Below, one piece after another: positions 32,588 through 40,114 of a stretch of DNA of 64,000 nucleotides (positions within the stretch are counted from its first letter, which is position 1; every line of letters begins with the position of its first letter). Source of the DNA: Actinomycetota bacterium (GTDB lineage: Bacteria > Actinomycetota > Acidimicrobiia > Acidimicrobiales > Ilumatobacteraceae); NCBI GenBank assembly GCA_026393475.1, contig JAPLAA010000101.1, positions 1 to 64,000 of the forward strand, given 5' to 3'. The notes under the pieces were generated by a model that worked only from the letters and a program-made list of their open reading frames with translations, ran no database searches and had not been told where the DNA came from. The translations under genes and the position numbers were made by a program.

Positions 32588-33391
32588 GTGACCGACGAGT
32601 CGATCGAGCTGGTGTTGCACGGAGGCGTCGCCAATGCCGGCGCGGTCGTCCGCGTGGGCGACCACGTCCTGCGCCCCTCGAACCCGCACTCACCATCGAT
32701 CCACCGGATGCTCCGGTCATTGGCCGAGGCCGGGTTCGACGGTGCATCCGTGCCGGTCGGGATCGATCCCGACGGCCGCGAGCGGCTCGTCTTCATCCCG
32801 GGTGATGTCGCGATCCCGCCGTACCCGACGTGGGTGCAGAGCGACGCCGCCCTCGGCTCGATCGCACGGCTGCTCCGGCGGATGCACGACGTGTCGACCG
32901 TCATCGAGTTCGACGCCGATGCGTCGTGGAGCGCGGAGATGGCCGACACGATCGGTGGTGACGTGTTCTGCCACAACGACGTGTGCCTCGAGAACGTCGT
33001 GTTCCGTGACGGATCGGCCGTCGGGTTGCTCGACTTCGACTTCGCCGCGCCGGGTCGACGCGAGTTCGACCTGGCGTCGTTCGTCCGGATGTGCCTTCCC
33101 GTCGACGAGGACGCGAGCGCCGCGCGGCTCGGCTGGGTGAGCGCCGATCGCCCGGCACGACTTCGGCTCGTCTGCGACGAATACGGGCTCGACGGGCCGG
33201 GTCGCGCCCGTCTGCTCGACCGCTTCGACGAGTCGATCGCCCGCGACGGCCAGTTCGTCCGTCGACGTGTCGAAGCCGGCGAGGCCGCGTTCATCGAGAT
33301 GTGGGAGTCGATGGGTGGCCAGGAGCGCTACGACCGACGACGCCGCTGGTGGTCCGAGGTGCGCGCCGACTTCGAGGGAGCGCTGCGATGA
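32588..33391 (+). CDS. Aminoglycoside-phosphotransferase-fold kinase
   Basis: This 267-residue protein of the APH fold has the Brenner-type catalytic loop GDVFCHNDVCLENVVF near residue 125 (catalytic Asp, metal Asn) and the metal-binding GLLDFDFAAPG. A C-terminal helical part follows. The N-lobe is short. Substrates of such proteins vary (aminoglycosides, homoserine, choline, sugars). It overlaps the next GNAT gene as ATGA. GTG start. Confidence 0.84.
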   Translation: MTDESIELVLHGGVANAGAVVRVGDHVLRPSNPHSPSIHRMLRSLAEAGFDGASVPVGIDPDGRERLVFIPGDVAIPPYPTWVQSDAALGSIARLLRRMHDVSTVIEFDADASWSAEMADTIGGDVFCHNDVCLENVVFRDGSAVGLLDFDFAAPGRREFDLASFVRMCLPVDEDASAARLGWVSADRPARLRLVCDEYGLDGPGRARLLDRFDESIARDGQFVRRRVEAGEAAFIEMWESMGGQERYDRRRRWWSEVRADFEGALR

Positions 33392-33894
33392 CCGATCACC
33401 TCGGGTCCGGGGCGGCGGGCGCGTTCGTCATCGACGCGACGCCCGCGCTGGGACTCGGCGCCACATGTCGGGAGATCCTCGACACCGTGCCCACCTGGTT
33501 CGGCATCCCCGAGTCGAACGACGAGTACGTCGCGTTCGTCGACACCCACGACACCTGGGTCGCGTACTCCGATCAGCGAGAGCCGATCGGCCTCATCTCC
33601 GGACGGCGGCACTTCCCGGAGACCGCCGAGATCGAGGTGCTGGCCGTCCGTCGGGAGTGGCACCGCCACGGCGTCGGCCGCGCGTTGATCGACGTGTTCG
33701 AGACCCACCACCGCGCCACCGGAGCGCGCATGCTCGAGGTGAAGACGCTGGGACCGTCGCACGACGACGAGGGGTACGCCGCGACTCGGCAGTTCTACAC
33801 CGGCATCGGCTTCATCCCGATCGAGGAGATGTGGATCTGGGGGCCCGACAATCCGGCCCTCCTCCTCTGCAAGCCCATCGCGCCTGCGCCCTGA
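33388..33894 (+). CDS. GNAT-family N-acetyltransferase
   Basis: This 168-residue protein has the GNAT motif A EVLAVRREWHRHGVGRALIDVFE (acetyl-CoA P-loop near residue 95), preceded by motif D. QFYTGIGFIPIEEM follows as the motif B/C region. It starts on the last bases of the kinase gene and probably acts with it or on the same substrate, which is unknown. Confidence 0.88.
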   Translation: MTDHLGSGAAGAFVIDATPALGLGATCREILDTVPTWFGIPESNDEYVAFVDTHDTWVAYSDQREPIGLISGRRHFPETAEIEVLAVRREWHRHGVGRALIDVFETHHRATGARMLEVKTLGPSHDDEGYAATRQFYTGIGFIPIEEMWIWGPDNPALLLCKPIAPAP

Positions 33895-33943
33895 GCGAGA
33901 AACCTCGACCGGTCGGGATCGCGTTCGGTTGTACGGTCCGCAG

Positions 33944-34348
33944 ATGGCTCGCTACACGATCGATGCGCCGACGCTGCTCCACCTCGTCGCGAACGAAATC
34001 GTCTGCGACCCGGCGCATCGGTTGGTCGCCCCCAACCTCATCCGTTCACAGGCGTTGGCCCTGCTGTTCGCGGCGGTGACCTCGGGCGAGCTCACCGAGC
34101 CGGCCGCCTTCGTACAGCACGAACGCCTGACCGAGTTGAAGATGCGCCTGCTCGGCGATCGGGTGTCGCGGCGCACCGCCTGGAAGATCGCCCGGGAGCA
34201 GCACTGGGAGTCGACGTTCGACGCCGAGTACTTCGCCGTCTGTCGGTTGCAGGCCGACGCCTTCATCTCCATCGACCCGGCGATGGTCGCGAAGGCGACC
34301 GGGATCGTGCCGCTCGCCGACCTCGCCGACCTGGTCCTGCCGAGCTGA
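33944..34348 (+). CDS. PIN-like protein (orphan VapC-type)
   Basis: This 134-residue protein begins MARYTIDAPTLLHLVAN and continues HRLVAPNLIRSQALALLFAA. An alpha-rich middle part follows and it ends DAFISIDPAMVAKATGIVPLADLADLV. The layout resembles short PIN-fold proteins, but the Asp at the start is displaced and only some acidic site residues are evident (D9, E50-like, D107). No antitoxin gene is adjacent. Confidence 0.6.
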   Translation: MARYTIDAPTLLHLVANEIVCDPAHRLVAPNLIRSQALALLFAAVTSGELTEPAAFVQHERLTELKMRLLGDRVSRRTAWKIAREQHWESTFDAEYFAVCRLQADAFISIDPAMVAKATGIVPLADLADLVLPS

Positions 34349-34358
34349 AGGTGGCGTC

Positions 34359-35168
34359 ATGAGCGAGAACACATCGGGGTCGAACGAAGCGGTCACCTGG
34401 CACCACGGACTGATCGCGCGCTGGTGGGCGAACTTCAACCTCGACGGGCCCGAGATCGAGTTCTTCCGCAGCTTCGTCGAGTCGGGCCAGCCGGCGCTCG
34501 ACGTTGGGTGCGGCAGTGGCCGGCTGCTCGTGCCATGGCTGGTCGACGGGCTCGATGTCGATGGCGTCGACGCCTCGGCGGACATGATCGAGGTGTGCCG
34601 CACTGCGGCTCGATCCGTCGGGGTCGAGCCGACGCTGCACGTGCAGCCGACCCACCGGCTCGACCTGCAGCGTCGCTATCGCACCATCGTCGCGTGTGGT
34701 GTGTTCGGCCTCGGCGGCACCCGCGCCGACGACGCCGAAGGCCTGCGACGCCTGCTGGCCCACCTGTTGCCCGGTGGGGTCCTGGCGCTCGACTACGAGG
34801 TCGTCGAGTTCGACGACGATCGCTGGCGGCGCTGGCGGCTACGACCCGCCGATGAGTCACCGCCGCCCGGCCACGTCCGTCGGCTCGCGCCGGACGGGTT
34901 CCACTACGCACTGCGACATCGCATCCTCGGCGTCGACACGAGCGAACGGTCCGTCACTCGAGAGCTGCAGGCATGGCAGTGGGACGGCGACGAGCTCGTC
35001 GCCCACGAGGCCCACACCCTCGTCGCCAACGTCTACTCGTCCGACGAGATCGTCGAGCTGCTGTCCTCGGTCGGCTTCACCGATGTACGCGTGTCGGGCG
35101 GCTACCACGGTGGTGCGCCGACCGAGCTCGACGCGTTCCACGTCTTCGTCGCGAACGCTCCCACCTGA
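34359..35168 (+). CDS. Class I SAM-dependent methyltransferase
   Basis: This 269-residue protein has a Rossmann-fold SAM site near residue 50: LDVGCGSGRLLVPWL, followed by VDGVDASADMIEVCR. LRRLLAHLLPGGVLALDYEVVEF contributes the mid-sheet part. The C-terminal half could recognise the substrate; nothing points to it. It follows the PIN-like gene by ten bases. Confidence 0.88.
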   Translation: MSENTSGSNEAVTWHHGLIARWWANFNLDGPEIEFFRSFVESGQPALDVGCGSGRLLVPWLVDGLDVDGVDASADMIEVCRTAARSVGVEPTLHVQPTHRLDLQRRYRTIVACGVFGLGGTRADDAEGLRRLLAHLLPGGVLALDYEVVEFDDDRWRRWRLRPADESPPPGHVRRLAPDGFHYALRHRILGVDTSERSVTRELQAWQWDGDELVAHEAHTLVANVYSSDEIVELLSSVGFTDVRVSGGYHGGAPTELDAFHVFVANAPT

Positions 35169-35177
35169 CGGGCCGGG

Positions 35178-35348
35178 TCAGGCCCGGCGGGTGAGCGTGG
35201 TCGTCAGCCAGCGCCACGTAGCGGTGACGATCGCGATGCCGTGCATCACCGCATTGCCGGCGTCATCGGGTCCGATCGGGAAGTCGGCGGTCGGCTCCAT
35301 CCGAGGACGTGATCGCTCCGTCACCCGCGTCTCGTCGTGACGGCTCAC
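35178..35348 (-). CDS. Small 56-residue protein coupled to the Clp-N gene
   Basis: A short GTG-started frame follows the stop of the Clp-N gene by one base (TGAcGTG), a spacing typical of coupled genes. It reads MSRHDETRVTERSRPRMEP, then MHGIAIVTATWRWLTTT. The N-terminus is polar and a possible amphipathic stretch occupies the end. There is no homology I recognise. It was found by reading the strand directly because it is very short. Confidence 0.45.
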   Translation of the reverse strand: MSRHDETRVTERSRPRMEPTADFPIGPDDAGNAVMHGIAIVTATWRWLTTTLTRRA

Positions 35349-35349
35349 G

Positions 35350-35874
35350 TCAACCACCAGCGCCCGATGGCGCCGTCTCGAGTGCTCGTCGTGTCTGCTC
35401 GCGAAGCAGGTCCGGGTCGACGCCGAGGTGGCCGAGCGCTCGGGCGACCGTGCCGTGCTCGGCCTCGGTGACCGCGAGCAGGACGTGGCCGCTGTTCACC
35501 GACGAGCCGTCGCGCTTGGCGAGCTCGACCGCGTGCTGGAACGCCCGCTGGAGCGACCCCTGCGATCGGTACGGTCCGCGAGGCTGCCCGCCCGGCGGGA
35601 GTGCCGCTTCGATGGCGTTGTCGTCCGCCAGCAGGCCGATGGTTCGCAGCGCCTCGTCGTGCTGCCCGGCGACAGCCGCCCGCAGATCGGCGCCGTCGAC
35701 GGAGAAGCCGCGCAGGACGCCCGCAGCGATGTCGTCGAGGTCGAGCGATGCGAGCAACAGGTGCTCGGCGCCCGGGAGCTCGAGCCCGTCCTCGCGTGCC
35801 CGGCGCTCCGCATCGGGCAACAGTTGGTTCATCGTGGCGAGATCGGCTCGGGCACGACGAAGCTTGTCGAACAT
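35350..35874 (-). CDS. Clp N-terminal (R) domain protein
   Basis: This 174-residue protein consists of a double Clp-N repeat without any AAA module. It shows AEHLLLASLDLDDIAAGVLRGFSVDG, then (after a spacer) GSLQRAFQHAVELAKRDGSSVNSGHVLLAVTEAEHGTVARALGHLGVDP. In ClpA/ClpC this domain binds adaptors and substrates. Stand-alone copies probably act as regulators or adaptors. It lies downstream of the HTH gene (73-bp gap) and upstream of the 56-residue gene, on the same strand. Confidence 0.88.
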   Translation of the reverse strand: MFDKLRRARADLATMNQLLPDAERRAREDGLELPGAEHLLLASLDLDDIAAGVLRGFSVDGADLRAAVAGQHDEALRTIGLLADDNAIEAALPPGGQPRGPYRSQGSLQRAFQHAVELAKRDGSSVNSGHVLLAVTEAEHGTVARALGHLGVDPDLLREQTRRALETAPSGAGG

Positions 35875-35947
35875 GTGACTACCTCCGCAGTCTTTCGTCG
35901 GTCATCAGGTGGGGGATCGGGTAGGGGATCGGGTGGGGAGCGAGGAG

Positions 35948-36160
35948 TCACGGCTCCCGACGCGCCACGCGCCGGGCGTACTTCTTGTGCACGGCCTGCT
36001 TGGTGACGCCGAGCGCCTCCGCGATCTGCACCCAGTTCCATCCCTGATCCACCGCCGCCTGCACCGAGGCGGCTTCGAGCCGGTCGGCGAGGCGCCGCAA
36101 CGACACCACGGCAGCGAGCGCCTCCGTCGGGTTGCTCGGATCCGGAACCTTGTCGAACAC
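35948..36160 (-). CDS. Small helix-turn-helix regulator
   Basis: This 70-residue DNA-binding protein has one clear HTH (WNWVQIAEALGVTKQAVHKKYA) near the C-terminus, a short helical N-part (LAAVVSLRRLADRLEAASV), and a basic end. The GTG start at 36160 sits seven bases from a -10 box, so the mRNA is probably leaderless. A TTG at 36196 would overlap the promoter and is less likely. It is usually found next to Clp-N proteins and probably autoregulates through the nearby palindromes. Confidence 0.8.
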   Translation of the reverse strand: MFDKVPDPSNPTEALAAVVSLRRLADRLEAASVQAAVDQGWNWVQIAEALGVTKQAVHKKYARRVARREP

Positions 36161-36163
36161 CGG

Positions 36164-36208
36164 GTCAACCGTAGTTGACGCACGTCCCGAAGTCAACCGA
36201 AGTTGACT
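36164..36208 (-). promoter_or_regulatory. Promoter with two palindromic operators upstream of the HTH gene
   Basis: Two near-identical palindromes, GTCAAC-cgta-GTTGAC (36164-36179) and AGTCAAC-cgaa-GTTGACT (36191-36208), are centred 28 bp apart. On the minus strand they contain a -35 TTGACT, a 17-bp spacer and a -10 TACGGT, with the start GTG seven bases later. Binding of the HTH protein at both sites would block its own promoter. Confidence 0.75.
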
Positions 36209-36379
36209 CCGCGTCCGTGAGTGATGACACAGTGCATGAGTGATCTGATCCGGTCACGACCGGAACGTGACGTCGGCAGTAGACGGTGGCCGGTTCGAGT
36301 CGATGTTGATGCCGTCGAGACCTATTCCGAACGGCGCTCCGCTCCGGAGCGGGAACGATGTGATGGTTACCGTGGTCCC

Positions 36380-36781
36380 ATGCAAACGGGACGTTGTCTG
36401 TGCGGAGCGGTGACCTACGAGTTGGCCGGTGATCTGATCGCGACCGCGGTCTGCCACTGCGACCACTGCCAGCGACAGGGGGGTTCGGCGTTCTCCGTGA
36501 ACCTGATCGCCCACGAGTCGCAGATGACGATTCACGGCGAGTTGAAGGCCTACGAGGAGCGCGGCGAGCTCGGCGACCAGGTCTACGTCCGCCGCCGCTT
36601 CTGCGGCACGTGCGGCTCGCCGATCCTGTCGGAGATCACGCTGTCGGCAGGCATCATCGCCGTGAAGGCCGGCACCCTCGACGACAAGTCGGCCGTGAAC
36701 CCGAACGTCGAGGCGTGGTGCGTCGACAAGCAGCCGTGGGTGGCGTTGCCCGGCATGGCCGTGTCGATGGAGCGCGAGTAG
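36380..36781 (+). CDS. GFA (glutathione-dependent formaldehyde-activating enzyme-like) family protein
   Basis: This 133-residue zinc protein of the GFA/CENP-V type has Cys ligands in CLCGAVTYEL (start), CHCDHCQRQGGSAF and RRFCGTCGSPIL. The fold probably binds two zincs. Family members include a spontaneous S-hydroxymethylglutathione factor, but actinobacterial relatives often act on unknown substrates. ATG at 36380. The 171 bp before it holds no promoter that I can assign. Confidence 0.88.
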   Translation: MQTGRCLCGAVTYELAGDLIATAVCHCDHCQRQGGSAFSVNLIAHESQMTIHGELKAYEERGELGDQVYVRRRFCGTCGSPILSEITLSAGIIAVKAGTLDDKSAVNPNVEAWCVDKQPWVALPGMAVSMERE

Positions 36782-36847
36782 CCACATCGAGTTCGCCGGG
36801 CGGCGGTCACGCCGTCCTCGCCTCGACGACGATGCCATGATGGATCG

Positions 36848-37558
36848 ATGGCCGAAGAGTTCGAGTTCCGTGACCTGAGCGACGCCTCGTTCTGGGGAGT
36901 CGACCTCTCCCGAGCGACGTTCCGCGACATCGATTTCACCGGGGCGCGGTTCACGTCCGTCCGGTGCGTCGACGTCGCCATCGATTGCGAGATCGACCGA
37001 CTGGTCGTCAACGGCGTCGACGTCACCGCCTACGTGAACGAACACGACCCGTGGTTCCCGCTGCGGTCACGGGTGCGACCCACCGAGCCCGACGGTCTGC
37101 GCACCTCGTGGCAGCCGTTCGAGGCCGCGTGGTCCGACGCCATCGAGCGTGTGCGGCGGTTGCCCGACGAGCAACGTCACGCATCGGTCGACGGCGGGTG
37201 GTCGTTCGTGCAGACGCTCCGCCACCTCGTGTTCGCCACCGACAAGTGGTTCACCGTCGCGGTGCTCGGCGAGGCCTTCCACCCGCTCGGACTGCCCAAC
37301 ACCGGATCGCTCGACTTCGGCTGGCCCGGGCTCGATCTCACCGCCACGCCGAGCTTCGACGAAGCGGTCGCCGCATGGCAGGACCGTTCCGCGAAGGTCG
37401 GCCGCTACGTCGAGTCGTTCGACCCCGCAGCATGGGACGTGGAGGCCGACGTCCTCGAGAACGGACCGCATGCCGTGCACGACTGCGTCGGCGTCGTCTT
37501 CGAGGAGCACTTCGAGCACCTCCGCTACGCCCTCCGCGACCTCGACCGTCTCGCCTGA
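36848..37558 (+). CDS. DinB-superfamily protein with N-terminal pentapeptide segment
   Basis: This 236-residue protein starts with pentapeptide-like repeats (FRDLSDASFWGVDLSRATFRDIDFTGARF). The remainder is a DinB/mycothiol-type four-helix domain with GWSFVQTLRHLVFATDKW (first metal His) and a C-terminal HDCVGVVFEEHFEHLRYA with more His. DinB proteins bind a metal and often act as thiol-dependent transferases using mycothiol. The substrate is unknown. Confidence 0.83.
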   Translation: MAEEFEFRDLSDASFWGVDLSRATFRDIDFTGARFTSVRCVDVAIDCEIDRLVVNGVDVTAYVNEHDPWFPLRSRVRPTEPDGLRTSWQPFEAAWSDAIERVRRLPDEQRHASVDGGWSFVQTLRHLVFATDKWFTVAVLGEAFHPLGLPNTGSLDFGWPGLDLTATPSFDEAVAAWQDRSAKVGRYVESFDPAAWDVEADVLENGPHAVHDCVGVVFEEHFEHLRYALRDLDRLA

Positions 37559-37569
37559 CGGGCGACCGG

Positions 37570-37592
37570 CCGCCCGGCGTCAGGCCGGGCGG
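37570..37592. terminator. Possible bidirectional hairpin between convergent genes
   Basis: A nine-base stem CCGCCCGGC/GCCGGGCGG with a five-base loop GTCAG lies between the DinB gene and the DabA gene and covers the DabA stop codon. There is no T-run; assignment is by position and stem strength. Confidence 0.4.
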
Positions 37593-40114
37593 GGTACCCA
37601 GCCGGCGTCGGTGCGGCGCTCGACCTCGGCCGACTCGGGATCGATGCGGAGCAGGTGCAGCCAGCCACCGGAGACGAGGTCGCGGACGACCTGATGCTCG
37701 GCGATCACGGCGTCGAGCGCGTCTCGCGGCGCCTCGATGAACACCGACAGGCGCAGCGGAGGATGGCGCAGCGTGTGCCCATCGTGCAGCGACTGCATCG
37801 ACAGGCCGATGCGGAGGTCGCCGCCGTTGCCCTCGAACACGCCGATGCGACCGCCCACCACGTTGTGCAACACCTTGTCGCCGCTGCCGTAGCGGCGGTT
37901 GTCGACCGTGGACGCGTGGTACTGCAGGTTGATCCAGTTCGTCACCACCATCGGCGCGGTCATGATCAACGTGAGCACCGAGAGTTCCGGGTCGAGGTGC
38001 CAGTCGTAGTCGTGGAGGAACACGCGGCCGCCCATGTCGAGGTGGCTCGTGCGCCAGCGGGGAGCGACGACGAACGCCGCGTTGCCGGCCAGACCCCACT
38101 CGGGGCGCACCTGCGACCAGTCGTTGGCGCGCTCTTCGATCTGGCGCGCCAGCGCCGCCGGTGCCGCGTTCGGGTCGAGCCCGAGCGCCGCCGCCCGTTC
38201 CGACCGGGCGACCTCGCCGGCTGCTCGCAGCAGCGCGCCCAGGTGCTCGATCCGCGACGCATGCGTCGTCGGCGCACGATCGGTGTCGAACAGCTGCACG
38301 ACATCGGTGGTGGTGTCGTGCAGCCCGGGTACGAACCACGTCGTGTCGGGCACGTCGATGCCCAGCATCGACATCTGGTCGCGAACCGCCGCGCTGTTCA
38401 GCAGATCGGCGAGCACCCGTGCGTTGACCTCGCCGGTCTGGCCGCCGCAGGCACCGCAGTCGAGTCCCGCCGCGTGCGGATTGTTCGCGCTGGTGCTGCC
38501 GTGGCCGCACAGCAGCACCAGCGGCGCGAACGACGACACCAGCCCCATCGCCGTGAGCACGCGGTGGCCGATCGCCGCAGCGGCGGCCGGGTCGTCGTCG
38601 ACGAGCGGGAGCCGAGGCCGCAGCGATCCGTGGTCCGGGTCGAGCCCGTCGTGTTCCCACGCCTCGGGCGCGTGGTGATGGGGAAGGCTCTCCTTGACGA
38701 GCTTCACACCGGAGAGCAGCCCCATCGATTCGACATAGGTGAACATCGACGACGGGTCCTTGCGGAAGGCCTGCCGCCGTTCACGAGTCTGGAGTCGGTC
38801 GATGCGCGACGTCGCGAGTGCATTCGGATCGCTTTCGGCCTGCGTCGAGTTGGCGGACGGCAGGTCGGTCACCTGCAGCGCCGGCGCGAGCAGACCCGGT
38901 AGCTGCGGACGCGTGAGCGCGCTCCCGGCCGGGGTGTACGCGATCGGCAGGCCGAAGAAGCCGGCGAACCCTCGGGTCCGCACGGTCGGGTCGGTCGACT
39001 CGAATGCCCGCCGGAACACCTCGGACCGTACGTCGATGCAGAACGCCGCCTGAAACGCCGGGAAACCCTCGGGTCGAGTCGCCGCCGGCAGCCCAGCGAC
39101 GAGCGAGTCCTGATAGGTGCGCTCCACGGCGGTCTGGAGCACCCAGTCGAGTCGCTGATCGTCGGCCGCCTCGCCCGCCACCTCATCGAGCAGGGTCCAC
39201 GACGCGGCCCATTCCCGCAGGCGCTCCGTCGCGCCGTCGGACTCGAGATGGTCGTGGGCGAGCAGCCACTCCCAGGCGAGCCGGATCGCGAGCAGGTCGA
39301 CGATCGAGCCGTCGTCGGTGTCGTCGAGCCGTGCCTGCCACCGCTGATACGCGCACCACGCGGCCCACCCGTTGACCGAGCACAACAGCGCGGTGAGGTA
39401 CGCCTCGCGACCATCGGGAGCGACACCGAGTTCGTCGAGCATCCGTGCGGTCGCGGCGGAGGAGCTCACCGGCAGTGCGTCGATCCGAGCGCGCGCCCAG
39501 GCGCTCCCGTGGCGCCAGCTGAAGCCGTGGGTGACGGAGGGATCGGCGCGCCACGCACCGAACAGGCCGGCGCTGCGATCCGCGGCCCACGAGGCCTGCC
39601 ATTCGTCGAAGTGGGCAGCGCACAGTTGACCGATCTGGTGCACCACCAGATCGGTCCAGGTGCGACCCGGCACCGGGCCGAGTCCCTGGTCGCGCAGGTC
39701 GGTCACGAGTGCGAACCGCACGAGCGGCGGCTGCCACGGCTCGTCGGCTGACTCGAGCATCGTCCGAGCCACGTCGGCGAGTTCGGGCGCGTCGAGCTCC
39801 GCTGCGATGTCGCGCACGTGCCGGTCGGCGAGTCGTCCGGCCCGCCACTCGTCGCGGAACCACGACCGGGGCATCGTGAGCGTGGTGCCGGCGAGCGCGG
39901 CGAGGCGCGACGCGGCATCGGCGATCGGCATCGCCCGATACCCCCAGTAGGGGTTCACCGCGATGAACTGATCGAGCGGCCAGGTGGGAGCGATGCGGTC
40001 GCACGCGCCATCCATCGCTCGGACGAACGCCGTGTCGCTCACGTCGGTCTGCACGGTCGGGCCGGGCGCATCGGAGGCGCTGGCGGCGTGGATGTCGATG
40101 GCGTGAGGGCTCAT
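37580..40114 (-). CDS. dabA: DabA-type inorganic-carbon transporter subunit (DUF2309)
   Basis: This 844-residue DUF2309 protein has the zinc-site residues known for DabA: Cys/Asp in AAFCIDVRSEVFRRAF (about residue 355) and His plus Cys in LLCGHGSTSANNPHAAGLDCGACGG (about residue 540). The fold resembles a beta-carbonic-anhydrase-like core. With DabB it forms an energy-coupled system that converts CO2 to bicarbonate inside the cell. The start overlaps the DabB stop (ATGA). An N-terminal motif FIAVNPYWGY is conserved in the family. Confidence 0.92.
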   Translation of the reverse strand: MSPHAIDIHAASASDAPGPTVQTDVSDTAFVRAMDGACDRIAPTWPLDQFIAVNPYWGYRAMPIADAASRLAALAGTTLTMPRSWFRDEWRAGRLADRHVRDIAAELDAPELADVARTMLESADEPWQPPLVRFALVTDLRDQGLGPVPGRTWTDLVVHQIGQLCAAHFDEWQASWAADRSAGLFGAWRADPSVTHGFSWRHGSAWARARIDALPVSSSAATARMLDELGVAPDGREAYLTALLCSVNGWAAWCAYQRWQARLDDTDDGSIVDLLAIRLAWEWLLAHDHLESDGATERLREWAASWTLLDEVAGEAADDQRLDWVLQTAVERTYQDSLVAGLPAATRPEGFPAFQAAFCIDVRSEVFRRAFESTDPTVRTRGFAGFFGLPIAYTPAGSALTRPQLPGLLAPALQVTDLPSANSTQAESDPNALATSRIDRLQTRERRQAFRKDPSSMFTYVESMGLLSGVKLVKESLPHHHAPEAWEHDGLDPDHGSLRPRLPLVDDDPAAAAAIGHRVLTAMGLVSSFAPLVLLCGHGSTSANNPHAAGLDCGACGGQTGEVNARVLADLLNSAAVRDQMSMLGIDVPDTTWFVPGLHDTTTDVVQLFDTDRAPTTHASRIEHLGALLRAAGEVARSERAAALGLDPNAAPAALARQIEERANDWSQVRPEWGLAGNAAFVVAPRWRTSHLDMGGRVFLHDYDWHLDPELSVLTLIMTAPMVVTNWINLQYHASTVDNRRYGSGDKVLHNVVGGRIGVFEGNGGDLRIGLSMQSLHDGHTLRHPPLRLSVFIEAPRDALDAVIAEHQVVRDLVSGGWLHLLRIDPESAEVERRTDAGWVPRPA

